A stretch of 64,000 nt of DNA from NCBI RefSeq assembly GCF_026191675.1, contig NZ_JAKRRY010000022.1, forward strand, positions 1 to 64,000, in the 5' to 3' direction. The stretch comes from Vibrio qingdaonensis. Its GTDB lineage: Bacteria; Pseudomonadota; Gammaproteobacteria; Enterobacterales; Vibrionaceae. Positions 33,281 to 42,049 of the stretch are shown piece after piece (within the stretch, counting starts at the first letter, position 1; each line of letters opens with the position of its first letter). Both the position numbers and the translations under genes were made by a program. A model generated the notes under the pieces. It was not told where the DNA came from. It ran no database searches and saw nothing but the letters and a program-made list of their open reading frames with translations.

Positions 33281-33645
33281 TTGCTCATTAACTTACTCAA
33301 TCGTTTTGCTGGGTACTAGTCTAAAAAAAGTGGAAAATGTCAGGACGTGATTTGGTGTCAAATAATTAATAAAAATAATAAGTTAACCTTAATATCCACA
33401 CCAAAAGAACCGCAACACTCTTCGTTTTGATTATGGCGACAAGCATCCACACTCTCGCTTACTTTACCCGACATCAATCCGCCTAAAATCCGCCTAAGAA
33501 ACAAGATGGTGGACGCTCGCTGTCATAACCATCCATAATTGATTAATTAAAAAGTAGTCTCACATCATAACTTCATGAAAATTGGCTAGAAAACGACAAA
33601 AAGCCTTCTAATATTGATCCTATAACGACATAAAAAGGGCGCAAT

Positions 33646-34602
33646 ATGAAGCGGTTATTTCTCATCATTTTTCCATTGATTTTCACACTGTTGGGATGTC
33701 AATCTGAAGAGCAAAACAAAGCACTGGGCACACTTGAGCGTGACCGGATCACCTTTTCTGCCACCGCCAGTGAAATTATCCGTGAACTGCCTATTCGCGA
33801 AGGAAGCCTAGTCACCACAGGGGATGTGCTCGTCAAACTGGATACGAAACGCCAAGAAGCCATCCTTGCTCATGCTATCGCCGAGCAAGCTAAAGCCACA
33901 GCCTACTTACTTCGCTTAACCAATGGAGAACGACCTGAAGACATTGCCGCCGCCCAAGCAAAAGTGGACATGGCACAAGCGCGCTTAACGGAAGCTCAAC
34001 AAAACTATTCTCGGGCATCAGAGTTGGTACGTAAAAAGCTCGCAAGCCAATCACAAAAAGATCAAGCCGTCGCTAACCGCGATGCCGCTCAGGCAGAGCT
34101 AAATTCCAGTCAAGAGGAATACTCTAAACTCACAGCCGGGACACGCCCTGAAGACATTGCCCAAGCGGAAGCCGCACTTGCCGCCGCGACTGCGGAAGTT
34201 GCACTGCAAACGCAACAACTCGATGAACTGACCATTGTCGCCACTCGTAATGGCGTTTTAGATAACCTCCCCTATAACCTAGGCGAACGAGTCCCCGTTG
34301 GCGCCTTTGTTGCGGTGGTGCTCGCTGATCGTATCCCCTATGCGCGTGTCTACGTTCCCGCATCCGTTCGCGTTAAATTTATTCCAGGTCTTGAGGTTAA
34401 CGTTTATGTCGACGGGCTCGAGGCTCCCTTACCAGGAAAGGTTCGCTGGGTCGCGACAGATCCTTCTTTTACCCCATACTACGCACTCACAGAAGATGAA
34501 AGATCGCGCTTAATGTATCTCGCCGAAGTTGACCTTGGCAGTCAAGCTGAACTCCTACCAAGTGGGGTTCCCGCTCAAGTGGATTTAGAAGGGTTACAGT
34601 AG
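33646..34602 (+). CDS. HlyD-family adaptor lipoprotein of an ABC exporter (YbhG-like)
   Basis: A 318-residue membrane-fusion protein with a lipobox (FTLLGC) rather than a membrane anchor. It has a lipoyl half (ELPIREGSLVTTGDVLVKLD), a coiled-coil hairpin with internally repeated RPEDIAxAxA segments (about 93-185), the second lipoyl half (IVATRNGVLDNLPYNLGERV) and a beta-barrel. It resembles YbhG of the YbhFSR exporter. The stop abuts the next start, so the genes are co-translated. It links the inner-membrane exporter to an outer-membrane channel, probably TolC. Confidence 0.92.
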   Translation: MKRLFLIIFPLIFTLLGCQSEEQNKALGTLERDRITFSATASEIIRELPIREGSLVTTGDVLVKLDTKRQEAILAHAIAEQAKATAYLLRLTNGERPEDIAAAQAKVDMAQARLTEAQQNYSRASELVRKKLASQSQKDQAVANRDAAQAELNSSQEEYSKLTAGTRPEDIAQAEAALAAATAEVALQTQQLDELTIVATRNGVLDNLPYNLGERVPVGAFVAVVLADRIPYARVYVPASVRVKFIPGLEVNVYVDGLEAPLPGKVRWVATDPSFTPYYALTEDERSRLMYLAEVDLGSQAELLPSGVPAQVDLEGLQ

Positions 34603-35529
34603 ATGTCTGATATTGCCGTTTCAGCTCAAAACATGGTGAAAAAATTTGGTCACTTCACCGCGATCAATAACATTAGCCTATCCATTCCAAAAGGCAGTAT
34701 TTATGGTTTTCTTGGTCCAAACGGTTGTGGAAAATCCACAACGATTCGCATGCTTACCGGGCTACTTAGACCCACGGCCGGAGAGATTGAGGTTCTCGGT
34801 TTGAGTATTCCTGAACAGTCGGAAGCGCTGCGACTAAAAATTGGTTACATGACACAAAAATTCTCACTCTACGACGATCTCACGGTCAACGAAAATCTGC
34901 AATTTATCGGGCAGATCTTTGGGATGACTGCGCAGCAACGTAAGCAACGGCTAGACGAACAACTCACGGTCTATGGATTAAGGAACCTTCAAAAACAACG
35001 CGTCAGCGGCATGAGCGGGGGACAAAAACAACGGCTCGCCTTAGCGGCTGCCACGATGCACAAACCCGAATTGCTGTTTTTAGATGAACCCACCTCAGCG
35101 GTCGATCCTGAGAATCGTCGAGAATTCTGGGAGCAACTGTTTGATCTTAGTGATCAAGGCACCACTATCCTCGTCACGACGCACTACATGGACGAGGCTG
35201 AGCGCTGCCATCGGCTCGCTATCATGGAAGCGGGTGAAATGCGCGCCGATGATGAACCAGAAATTCTAATGAGCAATATGGGTGTCAATATTGTCGAAGT
35301 CAAAGCCAACCAACTTCGAGCCCTGAAAGATAAAGTACTACAAAGATCCGAGGTACGTTCTGCCGCTCAGTTAGGGATCCGCCTGCGCATTTTGATTAAC
35401 CAATCCGTTGTGGATCCTATCGGTTGGTTACGTAGCCAGTTTCCTGAACTTCAGCACGCCGAACTGACGCCCGCGAGACCAAGCCTTGAAGACGTCTTTG
35501 TCTCGGTAACAGGAGAGGGAAGACAATGA
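34603..35529 (+). CDS. ABC exporter ATPase (YbhF-like)
   Basis: A 308-residue ABC ATPase of the DrrA/CcmA type. Walker A is GPNGCGKSTT (about 39-48), the signature is SGGQKQRLA, Walker B is LLFLDEPTSAVDP, with the H-loop in TTHYMDE. The C-terminal part is a short substrate-related extension. It provides the energy for the permease that follows. E. coli YbhF carries two ATPase units; this protein has one, so two copies would be needed. It overlaps the permease gene by 4 bp (ATGA). Confidence 0.95.
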   Translation: MSDIAVSAQNMVKKFGHFTAINNISLSIPKGSIYGFLGPNGCGKSTTIRMLTGLLRPTAGEIEVLGLSIPEQSEALRLKIGYMTQKFSLYDDLTVNENLQFIGQIFGMTAQQRKQRLDEQLTVYGLRNLQKQRVSGMSGGQKQRLALAAATMHKPELLFLDEPTSAVDPENRREFWEQLFDLSDQGTTILVTTHYMDEAERCHRLAIMEAGEMRADDEPEILMSNMGVNIVEVKANQLRALKDKVLQRSEVRSAAQLGIRLRILINQSVVDPIGWLRSQFPELQHAELTPARPSLEDVFVSVTGEGRQ

Positions 35530-36626
35530 AAAGCCTATCTCGAATAAGCGCCATCATGGTGAAAGAAATTCGTCAGTTATCACGCGACCGAATCACCTTT
35601 GGCATGGTTGTCATGATCCCTCTCATTCAATTACTGCTTTTTGGCTTTGCCATGAATACTGATGTCAGAAACATTCCCATCGCGGTTGTCGACCAAAGTG
35701 GTTCTGTTCCTGGAAGAATCATTACCGAAGCGATTAAAGTGACTCAAGTCGTCACGGTTAAAACCCACTACGCGACCGTTACTGAAGCAGAAGCCGCCAT
35801 TAAAAAAGGTGTGGTTCGTGCCGCGCTAATTCTCCCTTCCGATTTAGGGCAGCGCATTACCCATCATGACATACTAGGCCAATGGCTGGTCGACGGTTCT
35901 GATACCATGATCAGCTCAGCATTACTTGCACTTCAGACCATGCCAATTAAGGCTTTTTCTATTGCTGGCTATCAACCAAATCAAGCCAAAACCTTTGAGG
36001 CAACGCTACTCTACAACCCCAGTCGTCGCTCCGCTGTAAATATTGTTCCTGGACTTCTTGGCGTCATTTTAACGATGACAATGATTTTATTTACCAGCGC
36101 GGCAATCGTTCGAGAACGTGAACGCGGAAACTTAGAGCTGTTGATTACTACGCCTATTCATTCTCTTGAACTAATGGTGGGAAAGATCGTCCCCTATATC
36201 TTTATTGGGCTGCTTCAAATCTTTATTATTCTCGGACTTGGTTATGTTATTTTTAACGTCCCAATCAATGGGGCACTTAGTCAAATATTGCTCGGCAGTT
36301 TACTCTTTATTGCCGCCAGCCTTACCTTGGGGCTGGTCATTTCCACCATCGCACAAACTCAGCTACAAGCGATGCAAATGACCGTATTCATCTTGCTGCC
36401 TTCCATTTTGCTATCCGGTTTTATGTTTCCCTATGAAGCCATGCCAGCCGCCGCTCAGTGGGTCGCAGAAGCGCTCCCTGCCACCCATTTTATGCGCATG
36501 ATTCGTGGCATCATTTTGCGCGGCGCCGATTTGACCGATGTTTGGAGAGACTCGCTTTGGCTAGCATGCTTTACGTTAGTTGGGATGGCCGTCGCAGCGT
36601 CTAGATTTAAGAAAAGCTTGGATTAA
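35526..36626 (+). CDS. ABC exporter permease (YbhR/YbhS-like)
   Basis: A 366-residue ABC-2-type permease: one N-terminal membrane segment, a large periplasmic loop (about 55-180), then five membrane segments. The motif VPGLLGVILTMTMILFTSAA and RERERGNLELLITTPI are typical of YbhR/YhhJ. It should work as a homodimer because there is only one permease gene. The unit likely exports drugs, cations or an envelope compound; the substrate is unknown. Closed by the terminator at 36680-36707. Confidence 0.95.
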   Translation: MKSLSRISAIMVKEIRQLSRDRITFGMVVMIPLIQLLLFGFAMNTDVRNIPIAVVDQSGSVPGRIITEAIKVTQVVTVKTHYATVTEAEAAIKKGVVRAALILPSDLGQRITHHDILGQWLVDGSDTMISSALLALQTMPIKAFSIAGYQPNQAKTFEATLLYNPSRRSAVNIVPGLLGVILTMTMILFTSAAIVRERERGNLELLITTPIHSLELMVGKIVPYIFIGLLQIFIILGLGYVIFNVPINGALSQILLGSLLFIAASLTLGLVISTIAQTQLQAMQMTVFILLPSILLSGFMFPYEAMPAAAQWVAEALPATHFMRMIRGIILRGADLTDVWRDSLWLACFTLVGMAVAASRFKKSLD

Positions 36627-36679
36627 CCGCTTGTTATATCGCCCTATTTTCAAGCACACTATTTTGCTGACCGCACGAA

Positions 36680-36707
36680 AAAGGCAGTGCGATATCGCAC
36701 TGCCTTT
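36680..36707. terminator. Bidirectional terminator between the ABC exporter and KdgM genes
   Basis: A perfect 28-base palindrome with AAAGGCAGTGCG as one arm and its complement as the other, flanked by A and T. It serves the plus-strand exporter and the minus-strand porin. Confidence 0.92.
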
Positions 36708-36749
36708 AAAATTTTTATCGTCGCGAAGTAAACCGCGATTCAATAACGT

Positions 36750-37466
36750 TTAGAAGTTAAACGTTACACCCGCACGGATACGGTTTTCTGTTTTAGACTC
36801 GAATACGCCGTTGTTTAGAGCGCCGTAAGTCTTGTCAAGAATTTGGTAATCAATATATGGTGCCCAAGATTCGAAACCAGTGTATTTAACTTGGAACGTG
36901 TGCTCCCACTTAGTATCTGCTTTGTCACCATTATTGCCCGTGTATGCGCCGCCATCTTTTTGGTTGATGTACGCTGGGTTATATTCTAGGTTGAAGTCAG
37001 AAACATTGTAACCAATCCAAGCGTCAACTTGGTTAGTATCGTTCGTTGTGCCACCAGAAACGCTGTTTGTCGCCGCTTGGTAACGGTAACGTGCTGCCGT
37101 GTAGAAGTTACCTGTTGCGTACGTCGCTTTTAGGTAAGGACGGTATTCTGTGTGGTCTGAACCATTCCAGTATACGAAACCAGGAGTCAACGTAACGTTG
37201 TCGTTGATTGCCCAGTTATAGTTAAGCTCTGTTTCAAATGCTGCAACGTTTTTGCCAGAGTTGCTGAACAGTTTATCACCTTGAGCTTGTGTACCTTCAA
37301 GGTGGATCTGCCAATCTTCTGCAAAATCAAAGCCCGCACGTACACGAGTTTCGTATGTTTTTGCTTCTGTCTTGTATGCGCCACGAACATCAACATAAGT
37401 TGCGCTTGCAGGAAGAGCAACAGCGGCAACAAGTGTTGCTGCTAGAGTCAGTTTTAAAGTTTTCAT
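36750..37466 (-). CDS. KdgM-family oligosaccharide porin
   Basis: A 238-residue outer-membrane barrel of the KdgM (oligogalacturonate-specific porin) family. Signal peptide (cleavage after LPASA), then YVDVRGAYKTEAKTYETRVR, DFNLEYNPAYINQ and a C-terminal VTFNF. The likely substrate is an acidic oligosaccharide from pectin or alginate, but no uptake or lyase genes are adjacent. A good CRP site lies upstream (37624-37641). Single-gene unit with a shared terminator. Confidence 0.9.
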   Translation of the reverse strand: MKTLKLTLAATLVAAVALPASATYVDVRGAYKTEAKTYETRVRAGFDFAEDWQIHLEGTQAQGDKLFSNSGKNVAAFETELNYNWAINDNVTLTPGFVYWNGSDHTEYRPYLKATYATGNFYTAARYRYQAATNSVSGGTTNDTNQVDAWIGYNVSDFNLEYNPAYINQKDGGAYTGNNGDKADTKWEHTFQVKYTGFESWAPYIDYQILDKTYGALNNGVFESKTENRIRAGVTFNF

Positions 37467-37623
37467 GATAAAGCTCCGTATAGAACAGGAATGCCAACGG
37501 CATCAGATTTAACGTGCTAACAAGTAAGGCCACTGCCAAGCATCCTTAATTGCAACACTGAACGGAGGTCAGAATATGATTTTGTTCCGCTGAAATGTCA
37601 TAGCAGTGTCAACAGAAAAGTTT

Positions 37624-37641
37624 AAGTGATAAGCGTCACAA
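37624..37641 (-). promoter_or_regulatory. Candidate CRP site upstream of the KdgM gene
   Basis: AGTGATAAGCGTCACA matches the CRP consensus TGTGA-N6-TCACA at nine of ten positions. It is about 167 bases upstream of the start. The rest of the 350-base gap is AT-rich with no other clear motif. Confidence 0.6.
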
Positions 37642-37813
37642 GAAAAGCATCGAAAGGTGATTATGCAAACACAAATTAACCCCAAAAAAATAACAATATC
37701 ACAATAATGAATCACAAATGATTATTTTAGTGAGGAAATGAAAGCATTTATTTCATTTATGATTCAAAGCCGAGCCATTTAATCGATTAACGCTAACCAG
37801 CTTATGAAAACTA

Positions 37814-39055
37814 TCATTTCACAAAGGTTTGTTGGTAGTTCGAATAGTGCCCTGGGGAGCTCGACGCTATCGAATCGCGATGGGATTCACTCGCTAACGT
37901 CGAGGCCGAGCTTGTTGAGTCGCTGGAAGAGTGCTGATCGGTAGACATCTGCGTTTGCGTATCTTGCGCCTTATGCGCTGAACTCTCGTCAACAGGGCCC
38001 CGCTCAGAGTCCTTCAAACTATCCTCGTCATTACTTAATCTATCTTCTAGTTCAAATAACGGCAATTGACGTTTATATAATTTGTTTAGCGCCTTAATGA
38101 GTGAATGCTTAACCATTGAGCTCAACTGCAGCTTTTTTAGCACTGGCTTTGCTAATGATTGCAACCCAACCACCGAATCCACTCCGAGTGTCGAACCCAC
38201 ACTATCACGCACCGCTTTAGCGGGTTCATACCCTAAATGTGCCGACATAAACAGCCATATATAAGCAATGGCCGCACCGTTAGGCGCAATATCTCGCCAC
38301 GCTTCGCCGGCAAAAAACATCGCTTCCACGCTGCCTTTTTCCGCCGCTCGTTCTAACCAATAACAGCCACGCTCGGTACTTTGTTCTACGCCCACCCCTT
38401 TTAGGTAGTTAAGCCCAAGCTTGGTCATGGCTTCTGTATTTTGTTTCTCTGCGCCTTGTGCGAACCATTGCGTCGATTGTTTGGGTGACGGCAGCGGGTT
38501 GTCAGGTGATACGCTCCAATCGCCCATGAAAAGCATCGCTTCTAGGTTGCCCTCTTGCGCCACCTCCTCAATCACCGCAATACCTTTAGGAATATTGCAC
38601 TCCACACCTCGTCCATGAACTAAGGCTTTCGCTGCCTCAAACTTCGCGTGTAAATCGCCTTCTGCTCCAGCAATGCACAAACGCCAGTAATTGGCTTGCT
38701 CACGAAGCACCATATCTTCGCGTTTAGACTCACTTAAACGAACCATGCCATACATGCCAGTGATATTGTCTAACTGCGCGGCTTTTTGATACCAATACAA
38801 GGCTTCTTGGATGTTTTTCCGTTCGGCTTCTTTCGCTAAAAACAGCATGGTTGGTGTATGACCGGTTTCAGCTTTGAAAATTCGATCTTTGCGCTCTTGC
38901 TGTCGAGCCTTTTCAATCGTCCGCCGATACGCTGCTTCTCGTGCAATGCGTTCTTGCTCCAATCGCTTTTTTCGAATAGATAAGGAAAACATCCAAACAA
39001 ACGCCAAAATGAGCGAAAGGCTTGTTGCACCGATAGCGATAGAAAGTGTCGACAT
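37814..39055 (-). CDS. Sel1-repeat membrane protein
   Basis: A 413-residue protein with an N-terminal membrane anchor (about 5-27), a charged coiled-coil linker (about 28-60) and five or six Sel1 repeats (about 65-290, for example EALYWYQKAAQLDNITGMYG and GCYWLERAAEKGSVEAMFFAGEA). The C-terminal 80 residues are low-complexity, rich in Ser, Asp and Gln, and probably disordered. Sel1 repeats bind other proteins; the partner is unknown. It resembles in kind, not in detail, the Sel1/RCC1 protein at 4446-6947. Confidence 0.88.
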   Translation of the reverse strand: MSTLSIAIGATSLSLILAFVWMFSLSIRKKRLEQERIAREAAYRRTIEKARQQERKDRIFKAETGHTPTMLFLAKEAERKNIQEALYWYQKAAQLDNITGMYGMVRLSESKREDMVLREQANYWRLCIAGAEGDLHAKFEAAKALVHGRGVECNIPKGIAVIEEVAQEGNLEAMLFMGDWSVSPDNPLPSPKQSTQWFAQGAEKQNTEAMTKLGLNYLKGVGVEQSTERGCYWLERAAEKGSVEAMFFAGEAWRDIAPNGAAIAYIWLFMSAHLGYEPAKAVRDSVGSTLGVDSVVGLQSLAKPVLKKLQLSSMVKHSLIKALNKLYKRQLPLFELEDRLSNDEDSLKDSERGPVDESSAHKAQDTQTQMSTDQHSSSDSTSSASTLASESHRDSIASSSPGHYSNYQQTFVK

Positions 39056-39247
39056 AAAATAGAAAGCTCATTAAGTGTAATTACTTAGTTATAGTAACGG
39101 CAGGTTTACCATTAAATGAAGCATCTTTGACGATCCGCCACACGGTTTTACATCTTTTCCCCTGTAATTGCTCAATCCAAAGCCAAAACGACACTTTCAC
39201 CCTTTCCCGGCGACAAATTCGAGACCCTGTAAATAATTCTAAGCAAT

Positions 39248-39300
39248 AAAAAACCCCGGAGCACCAGTCGCTTTGGCGCAACATGTGTTATCCAGGGTTT
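39248..39300 (-). terminator. Terminator of the malM transcript
   Basis: On the minus strand AAACCCTGGA pairs with TCCGGGGTTT (one G-T pair) and six T follow. The long loop holds a second small stem (GCGCCA / TGGTGC). It lies 19 bases after the malM stop. Confidence 0.8.
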
Positions 39301-39318
39301 AAAAACTGTACCGCGATA

Positions 39319-40176
39319 TTATTTCTTACGGTTAATGGCCTTCACAAACACTGCTTGTGCCCCTTCGATATTTAAGGCTTTGGCTTCATCAAGTAAGCTT
39401 AGTGCTTTAGGGATGTTGTCTTCTGAAACGGCTTTTTGGATGGCGGTATGGTAGTAATTTTTTGTTTCTGGCTGAACCGTCACCGAAGTGGTAGCTACTA
39501 CTGCGCCAGTTATTACCCCAGAGTTAGCTCCTAAATCAGACACTACTTTTCTTGAGCCAAGGCTTAGTGTTTCTAATTCTAGGGTTAGCTCACCAGTATA
39601 ACTATGTACAAATTTTGGATCAGTAACAATAGGACGAGGTTCACCCGCTTCTTCAGCTCTAACTCTCGCTGGATGCGGCACTGTTATCATCTTACCTACA
39701 TCTGACGCCTGTGTATAAATAATCATATAAGGCATCTTTTGTGCGTCAACTTCGAAGCTAGCAATATAGCGGTTGGCATCGAACATATCAGAGAATCGGA
39801 TATTAAACTCATCCAAACTTATCGTACGAGCAACATTATATTCTTTATCAAGCAACTGGACTGTCGGCGCAAACACTTCTTTTCCTAGCATTTTACTGCT
39901 TAACGTAAGCTTCACTTTTCCAGAACGAGGAGAAAACTCAAACGCATTGAAAAAACTCTTCCCCGATACAAAATTCCAAACAGGCGCAGAATCATCAATA
40001 ATAAATCCAACATTTTCCACTTTGTCCAATTCGACCCAAGCAAAGTCTTTTTTACTAATACAGCATACATCCTCAGCACTCATTTGCGAGGTGGATATGG
40101 TGGGTTTAATAACAGAATTACTCGCACACCCTACGACACTCAACCCAAGTAGCAGTGCTAAAATATTTTTATTCAT
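39319..40176 (-). CDS. malM: Maltose operon periplasmic protein MalM
   Basis: About 285 residues with a lipobox (LSVVGC), and the MalM pattern: FAWVELD, a beta-sandwich N-terminal half and HPARVRAEE in the middle. E. coli MalM is the last gene of the malK-lamB-malM operon and is secreted; its role is not settled. Here it follows lamB, with an intercistronic hairpin between them. I start at the ATG at 40176 because the signal peptide begins there; 40188 is an alternative. Expression presumably follows the MalT-dependent lamB promoter. Confidence 0.88.
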   Translation of the reverse strand: MNKNILALLLGLSVVGCASNSVIKPTISTSQMSAEDVCCISKKDFAWVELDKVENVGFIIDDSAPVWNFVSGKSFFNAFEFSPRSGKVKLTLSSKMLGKEVFAPTVQLLDKEYNVARTISLDEFNIRFSDMFDANRYIASFEVDAQKMPYMIIYTQASDVGKMITVPHPARVRAEEAGEPRPIVTDPKFVHSYTGELTLELETLSLGSRKVVSDLGANSGVITGAVVATTSVTVQPETKNYYHTAIQKAVSEDNIPKALSLLDEAKALNIEGAQAVFVKAINRKK

Positions 40177-40200
40177 AATATCCACCATTAAGAGTAAAAG

Positions 40201-40222
40201 GAGGTAGTCCTTAGACTACCTC
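40201..40222 (-). terminator. Intercistronic hairpin between lamB and malM
   Basis: A 9-bp perfect stem, GAGGTAGTC with GACTACCTC, around a 4-base loop. It has no T-run on the minus strand, so it probably lowers malM expression relative to lamB or protects the lamB message. Confidence 0.7.
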
Positions 40223-40263
40223 AGTAACGCTTAGATTTATCCTATAAGTTTAAATCTCATTGA

Positions 40264-41616
40264 TTAGAACCAGATTTCAGCTTCAACACCAAAGCGAGTC
40301 TCTGAACTATCTGAAGCACCATTACTCCACTTATAGTTGCTATCACTCGATGACATATATGCAACGTATGGCTTTATCTGAGGACGTCCCCAATAGTCAG
40401 CGTTAACCGTAAACACTGGTGCTAAAGTCGCAGAATAGAAACTCGTGTTCTTATCTTCACGACCCCAAGCAGGAACGCCACCATCTTCACCTAACGCTTC
40501 TATTGCATACGTTAGCGTTGCTTCCCAACGGAAGTTCTCATTCACTTTATAAGTTGGGGTTGCACCAACAATAAATCTAGATAAACCGTCTTTAGAGCCC
40601 CAAACTTGATCTGTTTCCGAATTGGTCAAATTCCAATATGTCAGTTCAGTGCCTAACTGGATTTTATCTGTAATATTTGCAACACCGTATGATGTAAAGA
40701 AAATAGATTGGTCGTCTTTCTGCCAGTTGCCACTCCACTGACCAAAGTTAACGCCACGGTTTGCCGCAACACCCTTACCATAAGTAATCGCTGATGTTGT
40801 CCAGCCATCAAAGCCATAGTAATCACGAGAATAAGTAACAGCGAGACCATAACCATCTTTTGCCGTGTTGTCTTCTTCTACGTTAGCACGTGTCATTAAT
40901 TTAGCATCGAAATCAAAACGACCACCTAATGCTTCAACACCATAAAAATAAAGATCGACTGAAGTCATTGTTGTACTACGTTGCTTATCATCTAAACCAT
41001 TATTCTTACAGCTAGAGTTATCACCAGTATTAGTATCGAAACAGCTGCCTTCACCAGAGTCTGCAGACATCACCGCAATACCCATATCGTTATATTGAAT
41101 ACCGCCACCAACACCTGACGATTGTTTCCAGAATTCTTTAGTAATAATACCCGCTTGACGGTTCAGATAACGCTTACCAGTCCAGATGCTTGTCCCCTCT
41201 TTAAAATAGGATAAGTCACCAAGCTCAACGTAGGCTTCTTTAAATTCTAATTGTCCCGTTTCCAAATGACCTTCATTACCTGAAGAAGAACCATAGAATC
41301 CACGACCATTGCCACCCTCGTTATTACCATACTCGGTTTTAAGTACGTACTTAGACCATGCACCACTCTCGTAGTTATTCCCTTTGGTTACGGTGAACTC
41401 TACTTGATTTGGATTACCTGAAAATGGCGCACCTGCAGCACGATAATCACGGCGATGTTCCCATGTTTCATTCAATGCCAAAGATTGTCCGACATTATAA
41501 AGCATGTGACCATAACCATTCACTTGCCAACCTTCTTGTACTTTGTCGTCGGCCATTACAGTTCCCGACGCTAGCACACCAACCACTGCAGCAGCTATTA
41601 CACTTACTTTTTTCAT
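40264..41616 (-). CDS. lamB: Maltoporin LamB
   Basis: A 450-residue outer-membrane porin with a signal peptide (cleavage after GTVMA). Mature N-terminus reads GWQVNGYGHM, a typical LamB start; IWTGKRYLNRQ and the C-terminal EAEIWF are further family marks. It lets maltose and maltodextrins through the outer membrane by the greasy-slide channel. It forms the unit lamB-malM without malK or malEFG here. Upstream lie MalT-box-like motifs and the divergent glgX gene. Confidence 0.95.
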   Translation of the reverse strand: MKKVSVIAAAVVGVLASGTVMADDKVQEGWQVNGYGHMLYNVGQSLALNETWEHRRDYRAAGAPFSGNPNQVEFTVTKGNNYESGAWSKYVLKTEYGNNEGGNGRGFYGSSSGNEGHLETGQLEFKEAYVELGDLSYFKEGTSIWTGKRYLNRQAGIITKEFWKQSSGVGGGIQYNDMGIAVMSADSGEGSCFDTNTGDNSSCKNNGLDDKQRSTTMTSVDLYFYGVEALGGRFDFDAKLMTRANVEEDNTAKDGYGLAVTYSRDYYGFDGWTTSAITYGKGVAANRGVNFGQWSGNWQKDDQSIFFTSYGVANITDKIQLGTELTYWNLTNSETDQVWGSKDGLSRFIVGATPTYKVNENFRWEATLTYAIEALGEDGGVPAWGREDKNTSFYSATLAPVFTVNADYWGRPQIKPYVAYMSSSDSNYKWSNGASDSSETRFGVEAEIWF

Positions 41617-41788
41617 TAGAAAACTCCGTTTAACTTATTGTTATATTCATTCTTGTTGAGCGCTATGGAGGCAGTACCACGCCCTCAACACTTGAAATAT
41701 CGGTTTTAGGGTCCCGAGTTCATTGAACGAAATGAACATTAACGAAGTCATAGGTGAAACACGTCCTCCACCTTGCTTTTATAAAGGG

Positions 41789-41863
41789 GGGGATGAGAAA
41801 GGATGAGAAAAATAACCGTACGCCATTTCTTTTGCCCTGATCACAGATTTAGGGGGGAGTAGT
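41789..41863. promoter_or_regulatory. MalT-box-like motifs between lamB and glgX
   Basis: GGGGATGAGA at 41789-41798 matches the MalT consensus GGGGAKGAGG at nine of ten positions; a direct copy AAGGATGAGA follows at 41799-41808, and GGGGAGTAGT at 41854-41863 matches eight of ten. They sit in the 433-base divergent gap, so MalT plus maltotriose could activate both sides. Confidence 0.6.
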
Positions 41864-42049
41864 ATGGATATTGATAATGGATTGACGCGCAAAGTACGCT
41901 TTATGTCACTTTTCTTAACGAATTGGTAAAATTAGTGAAATAAAATTACATTTAAATTTCTGTGATCTAGGCTTGACCTAAAGTTGACAAACCTATTAAC
42001 TATTAAAAACAAATACTGTCAGCAACAACTAAAAAGTAAAATAACGCTT

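Noticed and set aside
39081..39284. 67-codon minus-strand frame after malM
   Set aside because: It overlaps the malM terminator stem and has no ribosome binding site.
41960..41990. CRP half-site TGTGA before glgX
   Set aside because: The second half TCACA is missing, so it falls below a usable match.
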